Source: Arthrobacter sp. Soc17.1.1.1
GTDB lineage: Bacteria > Actinomycetota > Actinomycetes > Actinomycetales > Micrococcaceae
Direction of reading: 5' to 3'
Assembly (NCBI RefSeq): GCF_036867195.1
Contig: NZ_JBAJII010000001.1
Span: 2,480,001-2,544,000 of the forward strand
DNA length: 64,000 bases
Under the pieces are notes generated by a model. The model was not told the origin of the DNA and searched no databases. It saw only the letters and a program-made list of their open reading frames with translations. Below, in pieces: positions 37,819 through 45,893 of the stretch (position 1 is its first letter; every line of letters begins with the position of its first letter). The position numbers and the translations under genes were made by a program.

Positions 37819-37853
37819 GGACGCGGTAGGAACGCGGTAGGAACGCGGGTAGG
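37809..37853. repeat. 11-bp tandem repeat spanning the hrpA stop codon
   Basis: Four units: GACGCGGTAGG twice, AACGCGGTAGG, then AACGCGGGTAGG. The first copy contains the hrpA TAG (37816-37818), so the repeats grew from the gene's 3' end into the 59-bp gap before the convergent HIT gene. Confidence 0.92.
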
Positions 37854-37877
37854 GCGGCCGGACCGCCGTGGGCCCGC

Positions 37878-38303
37878 CTACCCCGGGACGTGGGCGCCGT
37901 GCCCCGCCTCCCGGAGGGCGGTGCGCAGGGCGTCGGCGACGCGGTCCATCGCGTCCGGGTCGGGGTCGTGGTCGACGCGCCGGACGTCGAAGTCCTGCGG
38001 CGACTGCGTGGGCCAGACGTGGACGTGGAGGTGGGGCACCTCGTAGCCCTCGAGCAGGACCCCCACGCGTCGCGCCCCGAAGGCCTTCTCCTGCGCCCGG
38101 CCGATCGTCTGCGCGACTGCCATCACGGTGGCCAGGGTGTCGGTGTCGGCCTCGAGCCAGTGCTCGATCTCCCGGCGGGGCACCACGAGCGTGTGTCCCG
38201 GCGTGATCGGGGCGATGGTCAGGAACGCGACGACGTCGTCGTCCTGCCAGACGAACCGGCCCGGGATCTCGCCGTCGATGATCCTCGTGAACAGCGTGGG
38301 CAT
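37878..38303 (-). CDS. HIT family nucleotide hydrolase/transferase
   Basis: A 141-residue histidine-triad protein starting MPTLFTRIIDGEIPGRFVW. The triad HLHVHVWP holds the catalytic middle histidine, which forms a covalent AMP intermediate. Proteins of this type hydrolyse AMP-linked compounds such as adenosine phosphoramidate or Ap4A; the natural substrate is unknown. The start at 38303 is set by AGGAGG six bases upstream; the longer open frame has no family similarity. It lies convergent to hrpA. Confidence 0.93.
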   Translation of the reverse strand: MPTLFTRIIDGEIPGRFVWQDDDVVAFLTIAPITPGHTLVVPRREIEHWLEADTDTLATVMAVAQTIGRAQEKAFGARRVGVLLEGYEVPHLHVHVWPTQSPQDFDVRRVDHDPDPDAMDRVADALRTALREAGHGAHVPG

Positions 38304-38478
38304 CGTGCCTCCTGGGGTTGCGGCTGGTCGGGCGCCGGCGTGCGGCGACGCGTCGGGCAGTGTCACGCGGCCGTGCAGGGGCGGTGGCACGGGGCGTCCT
38401 GGGGTCATGCCCCGACGCTACCCGAGCAACCCGGGGCGGACCAGCGACGGGGTGCCGTCGGACCGCCCCTGCACCGGG

Positions 38479-39306
38479 TCAGGCGCCCGTCACGACCGGG
38501 AGGCCCGGCGTCGTGGACCACTGCGACCACGAGCCCGGGAACAGCGAGGCGTCGATGCCCGCGATGTCCAGGGCTGCGATCTCGTGGGCTGCCGTGATGC
38601 CGGAGCCGCAGTAGACCGCGACGCGTCCGCGGTCGGCCCCGAGGGCCCCGAAACGGCGCCGGAGTTCGTCGGCGGTGCGGAAGCGCCGGTCCGCCGCGAG
38701 ATTGTCCGCCGTCGGGGCACTGACGGCGCCGGGGATGTGGCCGGCCTGCGGATCCACGGGCTCCTGCTCGCCCCGGAAACGCTCGCCTGCGCGGGCGTCG
38801 AGCAGGACGTCGACCGCCGATCCGTCGAGGACGTCCGGGACCGAGACGACCGGCATGTGGCCCGGGGTGAGGTGCACGGAGCCCACGCAGTGGCGCTCCT
38901 CCCCGCCCTCGACGTCGAACCCGGCGGCGCGCCACGCCGTCAGGCCGCCGTCGAGCAGGCTGACCGACGGAACGCCGGCGTCACGCAGGAGCCACCACAG
39001 GCGGGCGGCCGCGAGGTTCCCCGAGTCGTCGTAGGCGACCACGACGTCGCCGTCGTTCAGGCCCCACTGGCGGGCGGCCTCCTGCAGCGCCTCGGCCGTG
39101 GGCAGCGGGTGGCGGCCGAGGCCCGGACCGCCGGGGGAACAGAGCTGGGTCTCCATGTCCACGTACACGGCGCCGGGTATGTGGGCTGCGCGGTAGTGCT
39201 CGTGGCCGTGGGGGTCGCCCAGGGACCAGCGCACGTCGAGCAGGATGGTCTGCCGGCCGGAGGTCATCCGCTCCTGCAGTTCCTGCACATCCATCAGAGT
39301 CTTCAT
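38479..39306 (-). CDS. Two-domain rhodanese (thiosulfate / 3-mercaptopyruvate sulfurtransferase)
   Basis: Transfers sulfane sulfur to cyanide or thiols. The 275-residue product has two rhodanese domains (about 5-130 inactive, 150-275 active). The catalytic cysteine loop is VYCGSGITAAH, where the CGSGxTA form is closer to mercaptopyruvate sulfurtransferases than to the CRKGVT loop of classical rhodaneses. AGGAGA lies about five bases before the ATG at 39306. No operon partner is evident; it is 122 bp from the next minus-strand gene. Confidence 0.93.
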   Translation of the reverse strand: MKTLMDVQELQERMTSGRQTILLDVRWSLGDPHGHEHYRAAHIPGAVYVDMETQLCSPGGPGLGRHPLPTAEALQEAARQWGLNDGDVVVAYDDSGNLAAARLWWLLRDAGVPSVSLLDGGLTAWRAAGFDVEGGEERHCVGSVHLTPGHMPVVSVPDVLDGSAVDVLLDARAGERFRGEQEPVDPQAGHIPGAVSAPTADNLAADRRFRTADELRRRFGALGADRGRVAVYCGSGITAAHEIAALDIAGIDASLFPGSWSQWSTTPGLPVVTGA

Positions 39307-39428
39307 CGAGATCTCCTGTCGGGACGGGCGGCCGGACTGCGGCGGTCACCGCGGCCGGCCCTGATGCAGGCCAGTCCACCACACGCCGGTCCGGGCACCA
39401 AGGACCCGGGGCGTCCGGGTGGCGCCCG

Positions 39429-40115
39429 TCAGACCTCGACGCCCTCGCGGACCCCCAGGTGGCGGAACGCGGTCCCGTAGCGCCCACCGAGCCGGGTGAC
39501 GTGGCCCTCGACCATGCCGAGCCCGGTCTCGTTCAGCAGTGCGTCGTGGATCTGGAACGCACGGGGCGCACGCACGGAGGCCACGAAGTCCACCACCTCC
39601 GCGAGCTTCGACCAGGGCGCGTGGACGGGGACGAGCAGCGTCCCGACGTCGGTGCCGTCGGGGACCACGAAGGAGTCGCCCGGGTGGTAGACCGATCCCC
39701 CGGCTCCCCCGGATCCCCCGGCTCCCCGGACGAGGAAGCCCACGTTGGCGATCATCGGGATGAGGGGATGGATCAGCGCGTGCTGTCCGCCGAACGTCCG
39801 GACGTCGAAGCCGGCGGCGGAGAACTCCTCGCCACCGGCGACGGCGTGGATCCGGTCGCCCGCGGCGTCACCGAGGCCCCGGGTCACGGCATCGGCGACA
39901 CCGGACGGAGCCCAGAGGTGCAGGGAACGGTCCGCCGCGAGCACGGCGACCACCCGGTCCAGATCGATGTGGTCGGGGTGCTCGTGCGTGACGAGGATCG
40001 CCGCAGCGCCCTCGAGGGCCTCCTCGACCTCCGAGAAGGACCCCGGATCGATGACGAGCACGGAGCCGTCCTGCTCGAGACGCACGCACGAGTGCGAGAA
40101 CTTGGTCAGCAGCAT
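39429..40115 (-). CDS. Metallo-beta-lactamase-fold hydrolase (UlaG-like)
   Basis: A 228-residue MBL-fold protein beginning MLLTKFSHSCVRLEQDG, with the zinc motif THEHPDHID (HxHxDH), further ligand candidates in GGQHALIHPLIP and YHPGDSFVVPDG. It fits the small UlaG / L-ascorbate-6-phosphate lactonase-like or general MBL group; the substrate is unknown. A GAGGSGGAGG insert (near residue 150) from a short DNA repeat lengthens a loop. It is divergent from the zur-like gene with an 80-bp shared upstream region, so zinc control is conceivable but unproven. Confidence 0.85.
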   Translation of the reverse strand: MLLTKFSHSCVRLEQDGSVLVIDPGSFSEVEEALEGAAAILVTHEHPDHIDLDRVVAVLAADRSLHLWAPSGVADAVTRGLGDAAGDRIHAVAGGEEFSAAGFDVRTFGGQHALIHPLIPMIANVGFLVRGAGGSGGAGGSVYHPGDSFVVPDGTDVGTLLVPVHAPWSKLAEVVDFVASVRAPRAFQIHDALLNETGLGMVEGHVTRLGGRYGTAFRHLGVREGVEV

Positions 40116-40195
40116 GCGCCCAGACTACCCGCGGCCACGCTGATAATCTTGACCCTGGTCCAGGGCACGTCCGGTGCCCTCGGGAAGGTTGGAAC

Positions 40196-40663
40196 ATGAC
40201 GCCTGAGGCGACATCCGAGGCAGGGCCCACGGTGGGAACAGTGGGAACGGCGGGAACGGGAGGCGCGCAGCGCGTCACGCGCCAGCGCCGTGCGGTCAGT
40301 GCCGCCCTCGACGACCTCGACGACTTCGTCAGCACCCAGGAGCTCCATCGGCTGCTCCACGACCGCGGCGAGTCGGTCTCGCTGGCGACGACGTACAGGA
40401 TCCTGCAGTCCATGGCCGACGACGGCCTCGTGGACGTACTGCGCAGCGGCGACAACGAGGCCGTCTACCGCCGATGCGCCGTCGAGCACCACCACCATCA
40501 CCTGCTGTGCAGGAACTGCGGCCGGGCCGTGGAGATCGAGGCTCCCGCCGTCGAGCAGTGGGCCGCGCGCATCGCGGCCGAGCACGGCTTCACCGATACC
40601 GCACACACGGTCGAGATCCACGGGCTGTGCCCGGAGTGCTCGGCATCGGCCCGCCGGTCCTGA
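40196..40663 (+). CDS. zur: Fur-family metal regulator, probably Zur
   Basis: A 155-residue repressor. After a flexible Thr/Gly-rich N-terminus (1-25, from a 9-bp DNA repeat) comes the winged helix with TTYRILQSMADDGLV, then the sensory domain with EHHHHHLLCRNCGR and CPEC. The two CxxC pairs (105-108, 145-148) form the structural zinc site. The five-histidine run and small size favour Zur over Fur. GGAAGG lies seven bases before the ATG. The zinc-type ABC importer 1.3 kb downstream is its likely target. Confidence 0.85.
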   Translation: MTPEATSEAGPTVGTVGTAGTGGAQRVTRQRRAVSAALDDLDDFVSTQELHRLLHDRGESVSLATTYRILQSMADDGLVDVLRSGDNEAVYRRCAVEHHHHHLLCRNCGRAVEIEAPAVEQWAARIAAEHGFTDTAHTVEIHGLCPECSASARRS

Positions 40664-40757
40664 TGTGCCGCCGCGAGTGCCTACCCCATCCGCCGTGCGC
40701 GGCGATATGGCCTCCGTCCGGGGACGACGGCGGCCGTCCTCGACTACGCTGATTCCT

Positions 40758-41327
40758 GTGCCACCCCCCGATCCCCGCGTCCCTCCCGCCGCGGTCCCGA
40801 CAGCGGACCGGCAGGCCGCCGGTCCCGGTGCGGAGCGCCTCGAGGAACTGATCGACGCCGTGCGGCGCTACCGGACCGCGGAGATCGCGATGCGCGGCCG
40901 GAGCAGGGACTCCATGCACCTCGGACGGTCGGACATGACGGCGCTGCGCCTCCTGCTCCGCGCCGGGCAGGCGGGCACGCCGCTGACCGCCGCGGCCCTC
41001 GCGCGGGAGCTCGGCATCTCGACGGCGGCGACGACGGTCCTCGTCGACCGCCTGGCGAAGAGCGGCCACGCCGAGCGCCGCCCGAGTGCCACCGACCGGC
41101 GGGCCGTCGAGATCTGGCCCACCGTCGCGACGGACGAGGAGGTCCGCGCCACCATGGGGACCCTGCACGAACGCATGATGGCTGCCGTGAACGCGCTCTC
41201 CCCCGCGGAGAGCGCCGTGATCCATCGGTTCCTCGGCGACCTGGGGCGTGCGGTGTCGGGTCTCCGGTTCCCGGTGGAGCCCGGCGCGGCCGCATCGCAG
41301 GACGCTGTGCCGCCGGGTTCGGAGTAA
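40758..41327 (+). CDS. MarR-family transcriptional regulator (paralogue 1)
   Basis: A 189-residue winged-helix regulator. A Pro-rich N-terminus precedes the core MTALRLLLRAGQAGTPLTAAALARE (shown in part: PLTAAALARELGISTAAT) and the wing ATDRRAVEIWPT. GTG at 40758 is preferred: TACGCT seven bases upstream resembles a -10 box placed for leaderless translation, and no ribosome-binding site is visible. An ATG at 40710 is an alternative. It is about 50 bp before a second, clearly related MarR gene, suggesting a tandem duplication. The ligand is unknown. Confidence 0.8.
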   Translation: MPPPDPRVPPAAVPTADRQAAGPGAERLEELIDAVRRYRTAEIAMRGRSRDSMHLGRSDMTALRLLLRAGQAGTPLTAAALARELGISTAATTVLVDRLAKSGHAERRPSATDRRAVEIWPTVATDEEVRATMGTLHERMMAAVNALSPAESAVIHRFLGDLGRAVSGLRFPVEPGAAASQDAVPPGSE

Positions 41328-41356
41328 TCCGGACGGTAGCTAGAGGGATTGACTAC

Positions 41357-41367
41357 TAGATGATCTA
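41357..41367. promoter_or_regulatory. Candidate MarR operator at the second MarR promoter
   Basis: Perfect inverted repeat TAGAT-G-ATCTA, 11 bases before the ATG at 41378. It overlaps the -10-like TAAGCT (41366-41371), which would give a nearly leaderless transcript. The form fits autorepression by the MarR dimer; binding is inferred, not shown. Confidence 0.5.
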
Positions 41368-41377
41368 AGCTAAAGAC

Positions 41378-41929
41378 ATGAAGTCCTCGGATGCGCAGCA
41401 GGGAGCGGGCTACTGGTACCCGCCGGGCGGCGCTGACGCGTCCGCGCCGCCGGCCGACCGGGGCGCCACCGGCGTCGACGTCCTCAACGCTTTGCGTGCG
41501 TACCGCACCCTGGAGAACGACCTGCGCCGGCGCCTCAGCCGGCAGCTCAGCGTCAACGAGACGGACCTGAGCGCGCTGCGCTATCTGCTCTCGGTCTGGC
41601 AGCGCGAGGAAGGGGCGAGCCCGAAGGAGCTCGCGCTGGCCCTCGGGATCTCGAGCGCGTCCACCACCCTCGTGATCGACAGGCTCGAGAGGGCCGGGTT
41701 CATCCGCCGCCGGCGTCATCCCGTGGACCGCCGCGCCGTGATCATCGAGCCCGGCGAGAAGGCGACCGAGGAGTTCCGCGCCGCCTTCGACGTCGAGAAG
41801 CGCGGGGTCCTCGTCGCGGCCGACCGCCTCACCGACGCGGAGACCGAGACGGTCACGCGTTTCCTGCGCAGCATGGAACAGGCCCTGACCGACGCGGTCG
41901 AGCAGGCGGACCGGCCCCCGGAGCCCTAG
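41378..41929 (+). CDS. MarR-family transcriptional regulator (paralogue 2)
   Basis: A 183-residue regulator with the MarR core LRAYRTLENDLRRRL, SPKELALALGISSASTT (recognition region) and wing HPVDRRAVIIEPG. It aligns along its length with the preceding gene, including the RYRT/AYRT start and DRRAV wing, so the two are paralogues. A palindrome overlaps its likely promoter. Its TAG stop shares the palindrome CTAG with the stop of the convergent ABC permease gene. Possible targets are its own promoter and the neighbour. Confidence 0.88.
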   Translation: MKSSDAQQGAGYWYPPGGADASAPPADRGATGVDVLNALRAYRTLENDLRRRLSRQLSVNETDLSALRYLLSVWQREEGASPKELALALGISSASTTLVIDRLERAGFIRRRRHPVDRRAVIIEPGEKATEEFRAAFDVEKRGVLVAADRLTDAETETVTRFLRSMEQALTDAVEQADRPPEP

Positions 41930-42816
41930 GCCCGCGCCGCCACACCCTGCGGGAGGCCCTCCGTGCGCGATCGAGCCGCCGCCCGGCGTGAACCGACCAC
42001 CCGGCACAGCAGGTAGATCACGAAGGAGATCGTGGTGACATAGGGGCTGATCGGGATGCGTCCGCCCAGCGCGAGGAGGATGCCGCCCACCACCGACGTA
42101 CACGCGAACAGCACGCTCAGCAGGACCACGAGTCCCGGCGCCGAGGTGACCTTGAGGGCCGCCGCCGCGGGGGTGATGAGCAGGGCCAGCACCAGCAGGG
42201 CACCGACCACCTGGATGGACAGGGCCACCGAGATCCCCAGCAGGACCATGAAGAGGATCGAGAGCCCGCGCACGGGCACGCCGCGCGCCTCGGCGAGGTC
42301 GGCGTCCGCGCTGGCGAAGGTCAGGGGGCGCCAGATGGCGGCGAGGGCGACGATGACGACGGCGGCGCACCCCACGAGCAGGTTCAGCTGCACGTCGTCC
42401 ACCGAGACGATCTGCCCGGTGAGGAGGCCGAACTTGTTGGCGGCGCGCCCCTCGTAGAGCGCGAGGAACAGGATGCCGAGCCCGAGGCCGAACGGCATGA
42501 CCACACCGATGATCGAGTTGCGGTCGCGTGCCCGGATCCCCATGAACCCGAGCACCAGCGCCGCGAGCACCGATCCCACGAGCGAGCCGGCCACGACATT
42601 GGCCCCGACGAGCAGCGCGAATGCCGCCCCGGCGAACGAGAGCTCCGCGATGCCGTGCACCGCGAAGGCGAGGTCACGCATCATCACGAAGGTCCCGATG
42701 AGTCCGCCCAGCAGGCCGAGGACGGCTCCGGCGATGAGGGAGTTCTGCACCAGCGGGAGCAGCTGGGCGTAGTTGTCGAAGGTGAAGATCGCCTCCACGA
42801 TCCCGGAGAAGTCCAT
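41926..42816 (-). CDS. znuB: Zinc/manganese-type ABC transporter permease
   Basis: Inner-membrane permease of the ABC-3 family (ZnuB/MntB type). The 296 residues form eight to nine helices, with SLIAGAVLGLLGGLIGTFVM at the front (core GLLGGLIGTFV), HGIAELSFAGAAFALL, and the ALLVLALLITPAAAAL segment near the end, all typical. The ATG at 42816 is taken; a GTG at 42822 overlaps the ATPase stop by GTGA and is an alternative. It is translated with the ATPase and binding-protein genes. The substrate is assigned zinc from the His-rich binding protein and nearby zur. Confidence 0.88.
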   Translation of the reverse strand: MDFSGIVEAIFTFDNYAQLLPLVQNSLIAGAVLGLLGGLIGTFVMMRDLAFAVHGIAELSFAGAAFALLVGANVVAGSLVGSVLAALVLGFMGIRARDRNSIIGVVMPFGLGLGILFLALYEGRAANKFGLLTGQIVSVDDVQLNLLVGCAAVVIVALAAIWRPLTFASADADLAEARGVPVRGLSILFMVLLGISVALSIQVVGALLVLALLITPAAAALKVTSAPGLVVLLSVLFACTSVVGGILLALGGRIPISPYVTTISFVIYLLCRVVGSRRAAARSRTEGLPQGVAARA

Positions 42817-42818
42817 GC

Positions 42819-43721
42819 TCACGCGCTCTCGTGGTGGTGGGTGGTGGCGTCGGGCAGGCCCACGACGACGATCCGGCCGTTGCTGTGCAGCACCTCGACG
42901 GGGCTGTCGTAGAGGTCGGAGAGGACCTCGCTCGTCATGACCTCCGCGGGCGCCCCGACCCGGAACCGTCCGTCGGCGAGGTAGAGGACGCGGTCCACGT
43001 AGTCGATGACGGGATTGATCTCGTGCGTCACGAAGACCACGGCGCTGTTCTTCTCGTGGCACTGCCGGTTGATGAGCGAGCTCACGGCCTGCTGGTGGTT
43101 CAGGTCGAGCGACAGCAGGGGCTCGTCGCACAGGAGGACGGTCGGGTCGGTGGCCAGGGCCTGCGCGGCCCGCAGCCGCTGCTGCTCACCGCCGGAGAGG
43201 AGCCCCACGGGGGCGTCGGCGTAGGACGCGGCGCCGACGTCCTGCAGGAGGCCGTCCACGCGCTCGCGGTACGCCCGCCCGTGCAGCCGCAGCCCCCACC
43301 GGTGGCCGTCCACGCCGAGTCCCACCAGGTCGCGCGCGCGCAGCGGTGTCTCGGGCGGGAAGGATTTCTGCTGCGGGATGTAGCCGAGGTCGCGGCTGCC
43401 GCGCGTGATCGGTCGGCCGTTGATCGTCGCGGTCCCCGTGTCGAGCGGCTGCAGCCCGAGCAGCACCTTCAGGAAGCTGGTCTTGCCCGATCCGTTCGGT
43501 CCGAGGACGGCGAAGAACTCACCGGGCATGATGTCGAGGTCGAGGCCCTCCCACAGCGTGCGCCGGCCGAAGGAGAGTGCCGCGCCGCGCAGGCTGATCG
43601 CCGGGCCCGTGCCGTCCGGGGACTGCGCGGAGCGCGGGGTCGTCGAGGTCATGCGGAGCGGCTCCCAGTCCGTCGGGGGCGCACCGGGACCGGACGCCGA
43701 GAGCGCCGAGCGTGAACTCAC
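42819..43721 (-). CDS. znuC: Zinc/manganese-type ABC transporter ATPase
   Basis: The ATP-hydrolysing subunit driving metal import. Walker A is GPNGSGKT (74-81), Q-loop YIPQQKS, signature LLSGGEQQR, Walker B VLLCDEP, and the switch histidine in FVTHEINP. The 300-residue reading uses the GTG at 43721 that overlaps the binding-protein stop (GTGA). An ATG at 43652 would remove 23 disordered residues and is equally possible. The C-terminus ends in a His-rich tail (DATTHHHESA), a mild metal-binding hint. Confidence 0.9.
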   Translation of the reverse strand: MSSRSALSASGPGAPPTDWEPLRMTSTTPRSAQSPDGTGPAISLRGAALSFGRRTLWEGLDLDIMPGEFFAVLGPNGSGKTSFLKVLLGLQPLDTGTATINGRPITRGSRDLGYIPQQKSFPPETPLRARDLVGLGVDGHRWGLRLHGRAYRERVDGLLQDVGAASYADAPVGLLSGGEQQRLRAAQALATDPTVLLCDEPLLSLDLNHQQAVSSLINRQCHEKNSAVVFVTHEINPVIDYVDRVLYLADGRFRVGAPAEVMTSEVLSDLYDSPVEVLHSNGRIVVVGLPDATTHHHESA

Positions 43722-44710
43722 GAGCCGAGCGCCGCCTCGATGCTATCGGTGTTGGCGCTCATCCAGGAAACGTAGTCCTCGCCGTCGGGCAGCGTCTCGG
43801 TGAAGACGAGCACGGGCAGGCCCGCGCCCTCGGCGGCCGAGCGCACCGCCTCGGTCTGCGATCCCTCGGTCTGGTCGTTGTAGGCGAGGAAGGCGAGCGT
43901 CCCGCCGGTCACGAGCGACTTCATGTCCTCGAGGACCGCGACGGGGACCTCCGATTCCTCCTCGATGGCCTCGGTGAACTCCTCGGGGGTGGCGTCGGTG
44001 AGGCCCGCGTCCTCGAGCAGGTACGCGGGGACCGGCTCGGTGACGGCGACCCGGCCGCCGGGTCCGTCCGCAGCCAGTGCGGCCAGGCGGTCCTGGATGG
44101 CCTGCAGTTCTGCGGTGAAGGCATCGGCCCGCTCCTGGTACGCGTCGGCGTTCGCCTCGTCCAGCCGGCCGAGTTCCCCCGCGATGGCGTCGGCGAGGGC
44201 CGTCATGGCGGGCAGGTCGTACCAGACGTGCTCGTTGAAGGCGCCGTGCCCATGGCCGTCCTCGCCGGCCGCGTCGTCGTGCGCCTCGCCGGACGCCTCC
44301 TCGGAGTGTCCCTCCTCGGAGTGACCCTCCTCGAGGCCGGAGAGCTCGACGGCGCTGAGTACCGCTTCAACGCCCGTCTCCTCGGCGAGGCGGCCGAGGA
44401 AGACGTCGTAGCCGCCCCCGTTCTCGATGACGAGATCCGCCTCGGAGACGGACAGCTTGTCCTGCACGGTTGCCTCGTACGAGTGGGGATCCTGGCTGAG
44501 GCTGTCGACGATCGCCGTCACCTCGACGTCGTCGCCGCCCACGGCCGAGGCGATGTCCCCGTACACGTTGGTGGCGGTGACGATGCTGAGCGCCCCGTCG
44601 CCGGCAGCGTCCGCGGCCTGCGCCCCCGAGCCGCCGTCACCGCAGGCGGCGAGCCCGACGGCGGAGGCGGCCAGGAGGGCGGGAACGGCGAGACGGCGGG
44701 ACAGGCGCAT
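43718..44710 (-). CDS. znuA: Zinc ABC transporter substrate-binding lipoprotein
   Basis: Captures zinc outside the membrane and hands it to the permease. The 330-residue product has a lipoprotein signal with lipobox LAAC (Cys23). It is a cluster A-I binding protein with DPHSYEA (His76) and a His/Glu-rich loop at about 127-161 holding six histidines, as in zinc-specific ZnuA proteins, followed by NEHVWYD with the second ligand histidine. It is the first gene of znuA-znuC-znuB, with a candidate operator 17 bp upstream of its ATG. Confidence 0.92.
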   Translation of the reverse strand: MRLSRRLAVPALLAASAVGLAACGDGGSGAQAADAAGDGALSIVTATNVYGDIASAVGGDDVEVTAIVDSLSQDPHSYEATVQDKLSVSEADLVIENGGGYDVFLGRLAEETGVEAVLSAVELSGLEEGHSEEGHSEEASGEAHDDAAGEDGHGHGAFNEHVWYDLPAMTALADAIAGELGRLDEANADAYQERADAFTAELQAIQDRLAALAADGPGGRVAVTEPVPAYLLEDAGLTDATPEEFTEAIEEESEVPVAVLEDMKSLVTGGTLAFLAYNDQTEGSQTEAVRSAAEGAGLPVLVFTETLPDGEDYVSWMSANTDSIEAALGS

Positions 44711-44726
44711 GGGACCTCGATCTGGC

Positions 44727-44747
44727 TAATGAGAACTGTTTACGTTA
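44727..44747. promoter_or_regulatory. Candidate Zur operator upstream of znuA
   Basis: Imperfect 21-bp inverted repeat TAATGAGAAC-T-GTTTACGTTA (7 of 10 positions match). It lies nine bases downstream of a -10-like TATGCT (44761-44756, minus strand), so it would cover the transcription start. The AT-rich island in GC-rich DNA and its place fit a zinc-responsive repressor site. Confidence 0.55.
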
Positions 44748-44769
44748 GGAGATCGAGCATAGCCTAGAC

Positions 44770-44782
44770 GCGAACGGTTCGC
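44770..44782. promoter_or_regulatory. Palindrome GCGAAC-G-GTTCGC
   Basis: A perfect 6-1-6 palindrome lying where the -35 region of the znuA promoter would be. It could be a second operator or part of the end of the upstream CNNM transcript. No regulator can be named. Confidence 0.4.
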
Positions 44783-44804
44783 ATTGCTGGCGCGGGGACC
44801 CGTG

Positions 44805-45893
44805 TCAGCGGACCGGCGCCTCCGCGCCGCCTGCGCCCTCCCCGGTCCGCCGGACGCCCTGGTTCTGGGTGGCGTCCCGGATCTCGCCGATGAGCTGCTC
44901 GATCACGTCCTCGAGGAAGAGCACGCCCCGCGTGGAACCGTCGGGTCCGAGGACACGCGCGAGGTGCGACCCCGTCCGCTGCATCACGGCGAGCGCGTCC
45001 TCGATCTCGTCGCTGAGCGACAGGTTCACGAGCGTGCGCACCTTGTTCTCCGTGATGGGGCGCCGGTACATGGCCTGCGGCATGGACATGACGTCCTTCA
45101 GGTGCATGTAGCCCGTGAGGTTACCGGAGTCGTCCACCATGACGAACCGGGAGAACCCGGTGCGGCCCACGGCCCGCTCGAAGTCCTCGGGGGTCGCGTC
45201 GGTGCGGACGGTGACCAGTTCCTCGAGGGGCACCATCGTCGTCTCGGCCGTCTGGCCGGAGAACTCGAGGGCGCTGGTGATCAGGCCGGACTCGTCGTCC
45301 ACGAGTCCGCTCCTCGTGGACTCCTCCACGATTGACTGGACCTCCTCGAGCGTGTACGTCGAGGACACCTCGTCCTTCGGCTCCACCTTGAGGGCCCGGA
45401 GGATGTGGTTCGCGGTCCAGTTGAGTGTCGAGATCACCGGGTTGACCACCCGCGCGACCATCACGAGCGGCGGGGCCAGGAGGAGCGCCGCCTTGTCGGC
45501 CACGGAGACCGAGATGTTCTTCGGCACCATCTCGCCGAACGTCACGTGCAGGAAGGTCACGAGGACCAGCGCCAGCGCGAACGCGACCCCGTCCGCGAGG
45601 CCCTCGGGGATGCCGACGGCCTCGAACGGCACCACGAACAGGTGGTGGATGGCCGGTTCGGCAACCTGCAGGATCAGCAGGGAGCAGACGGTGATGCCCA
45701 GCTGCGAGCAGGCGAGCATGAGGGAGACGTGCTCCATGGCCCAGATGGTGGTCCGGGCGCGCTTCGACCCAGCCTCGGCCAGCGGCTCGATCTGGCTCCG
45801 GCGCGCCGACATGATGGCGAACTCCGAGCCGACGAAGAACGCGTTGCCCATCAGGAGGACCACGAGCCAGACGATTCCTGCCCAGTCGCTCAT
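44805..45893 (-). CDS. CNNM/CorC-family membrane protein with CBS domains (second of pair)
   Basis: A 362-residue protein: DUF21/CNNM membrane domain with three to four helices (about 5-150; GNAFFVGSEFAIMSARRSQIE and FGEMVPKNISV patterns), then paired CBS domains (about 205-330, MVPLEELVTV and GVLFLEDVIEQLIGE). Unlike its neighbour it lacks the C-terminal CorC/HlyC transport-associated domain. CNNM/CorC proteins handle magnesium or other divalent cations. The ATG overlaps the neighbour's stop (ATGA), so the two paralogues are co-translated and may form a heterodimer. Confidence 0.9.
   Translation of the reverse strand: MSDWAGIVWLVVLLMGNAFFVGSEFAIMSARRSQIEPLAEAGSKRARTTIWAMEHVSLMLACSQLGITVCSLLILQVAEPAIHHLFVVPFEAVGIPEGLADGVAFALALVLVTFLHVTFGEMVPKNISVSVADKAALLLAPPLVMVARVVNPVISTLNWTANHILRALKVEPKDEVSSTYTLEEVQSIVEESTRSGLVDDESGLITSALEFSGQTAETTMVPLEELVTVRTDATPEDFERAVGRTGFSRFVMVDDSGNLTGYMHLKDVMSMPQAMYRRPITENKVRTLVNLSLSDEIEDALAVMQRTGSHLARVLGPDGSTRGVLFLEDVIEQLIGEIRDATQNQGVRRTGEGAGGAEAPVR

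Noticed and set aside
40116-40195. Zur box in front of the zur-like gene
   Set aside because: TGATAATC at 40141 has no matching half, and the region does not resemble the znuA inverted repeat. A 7-bp hairpin at 40162-40180 in the leader is short and of unclear meaning.
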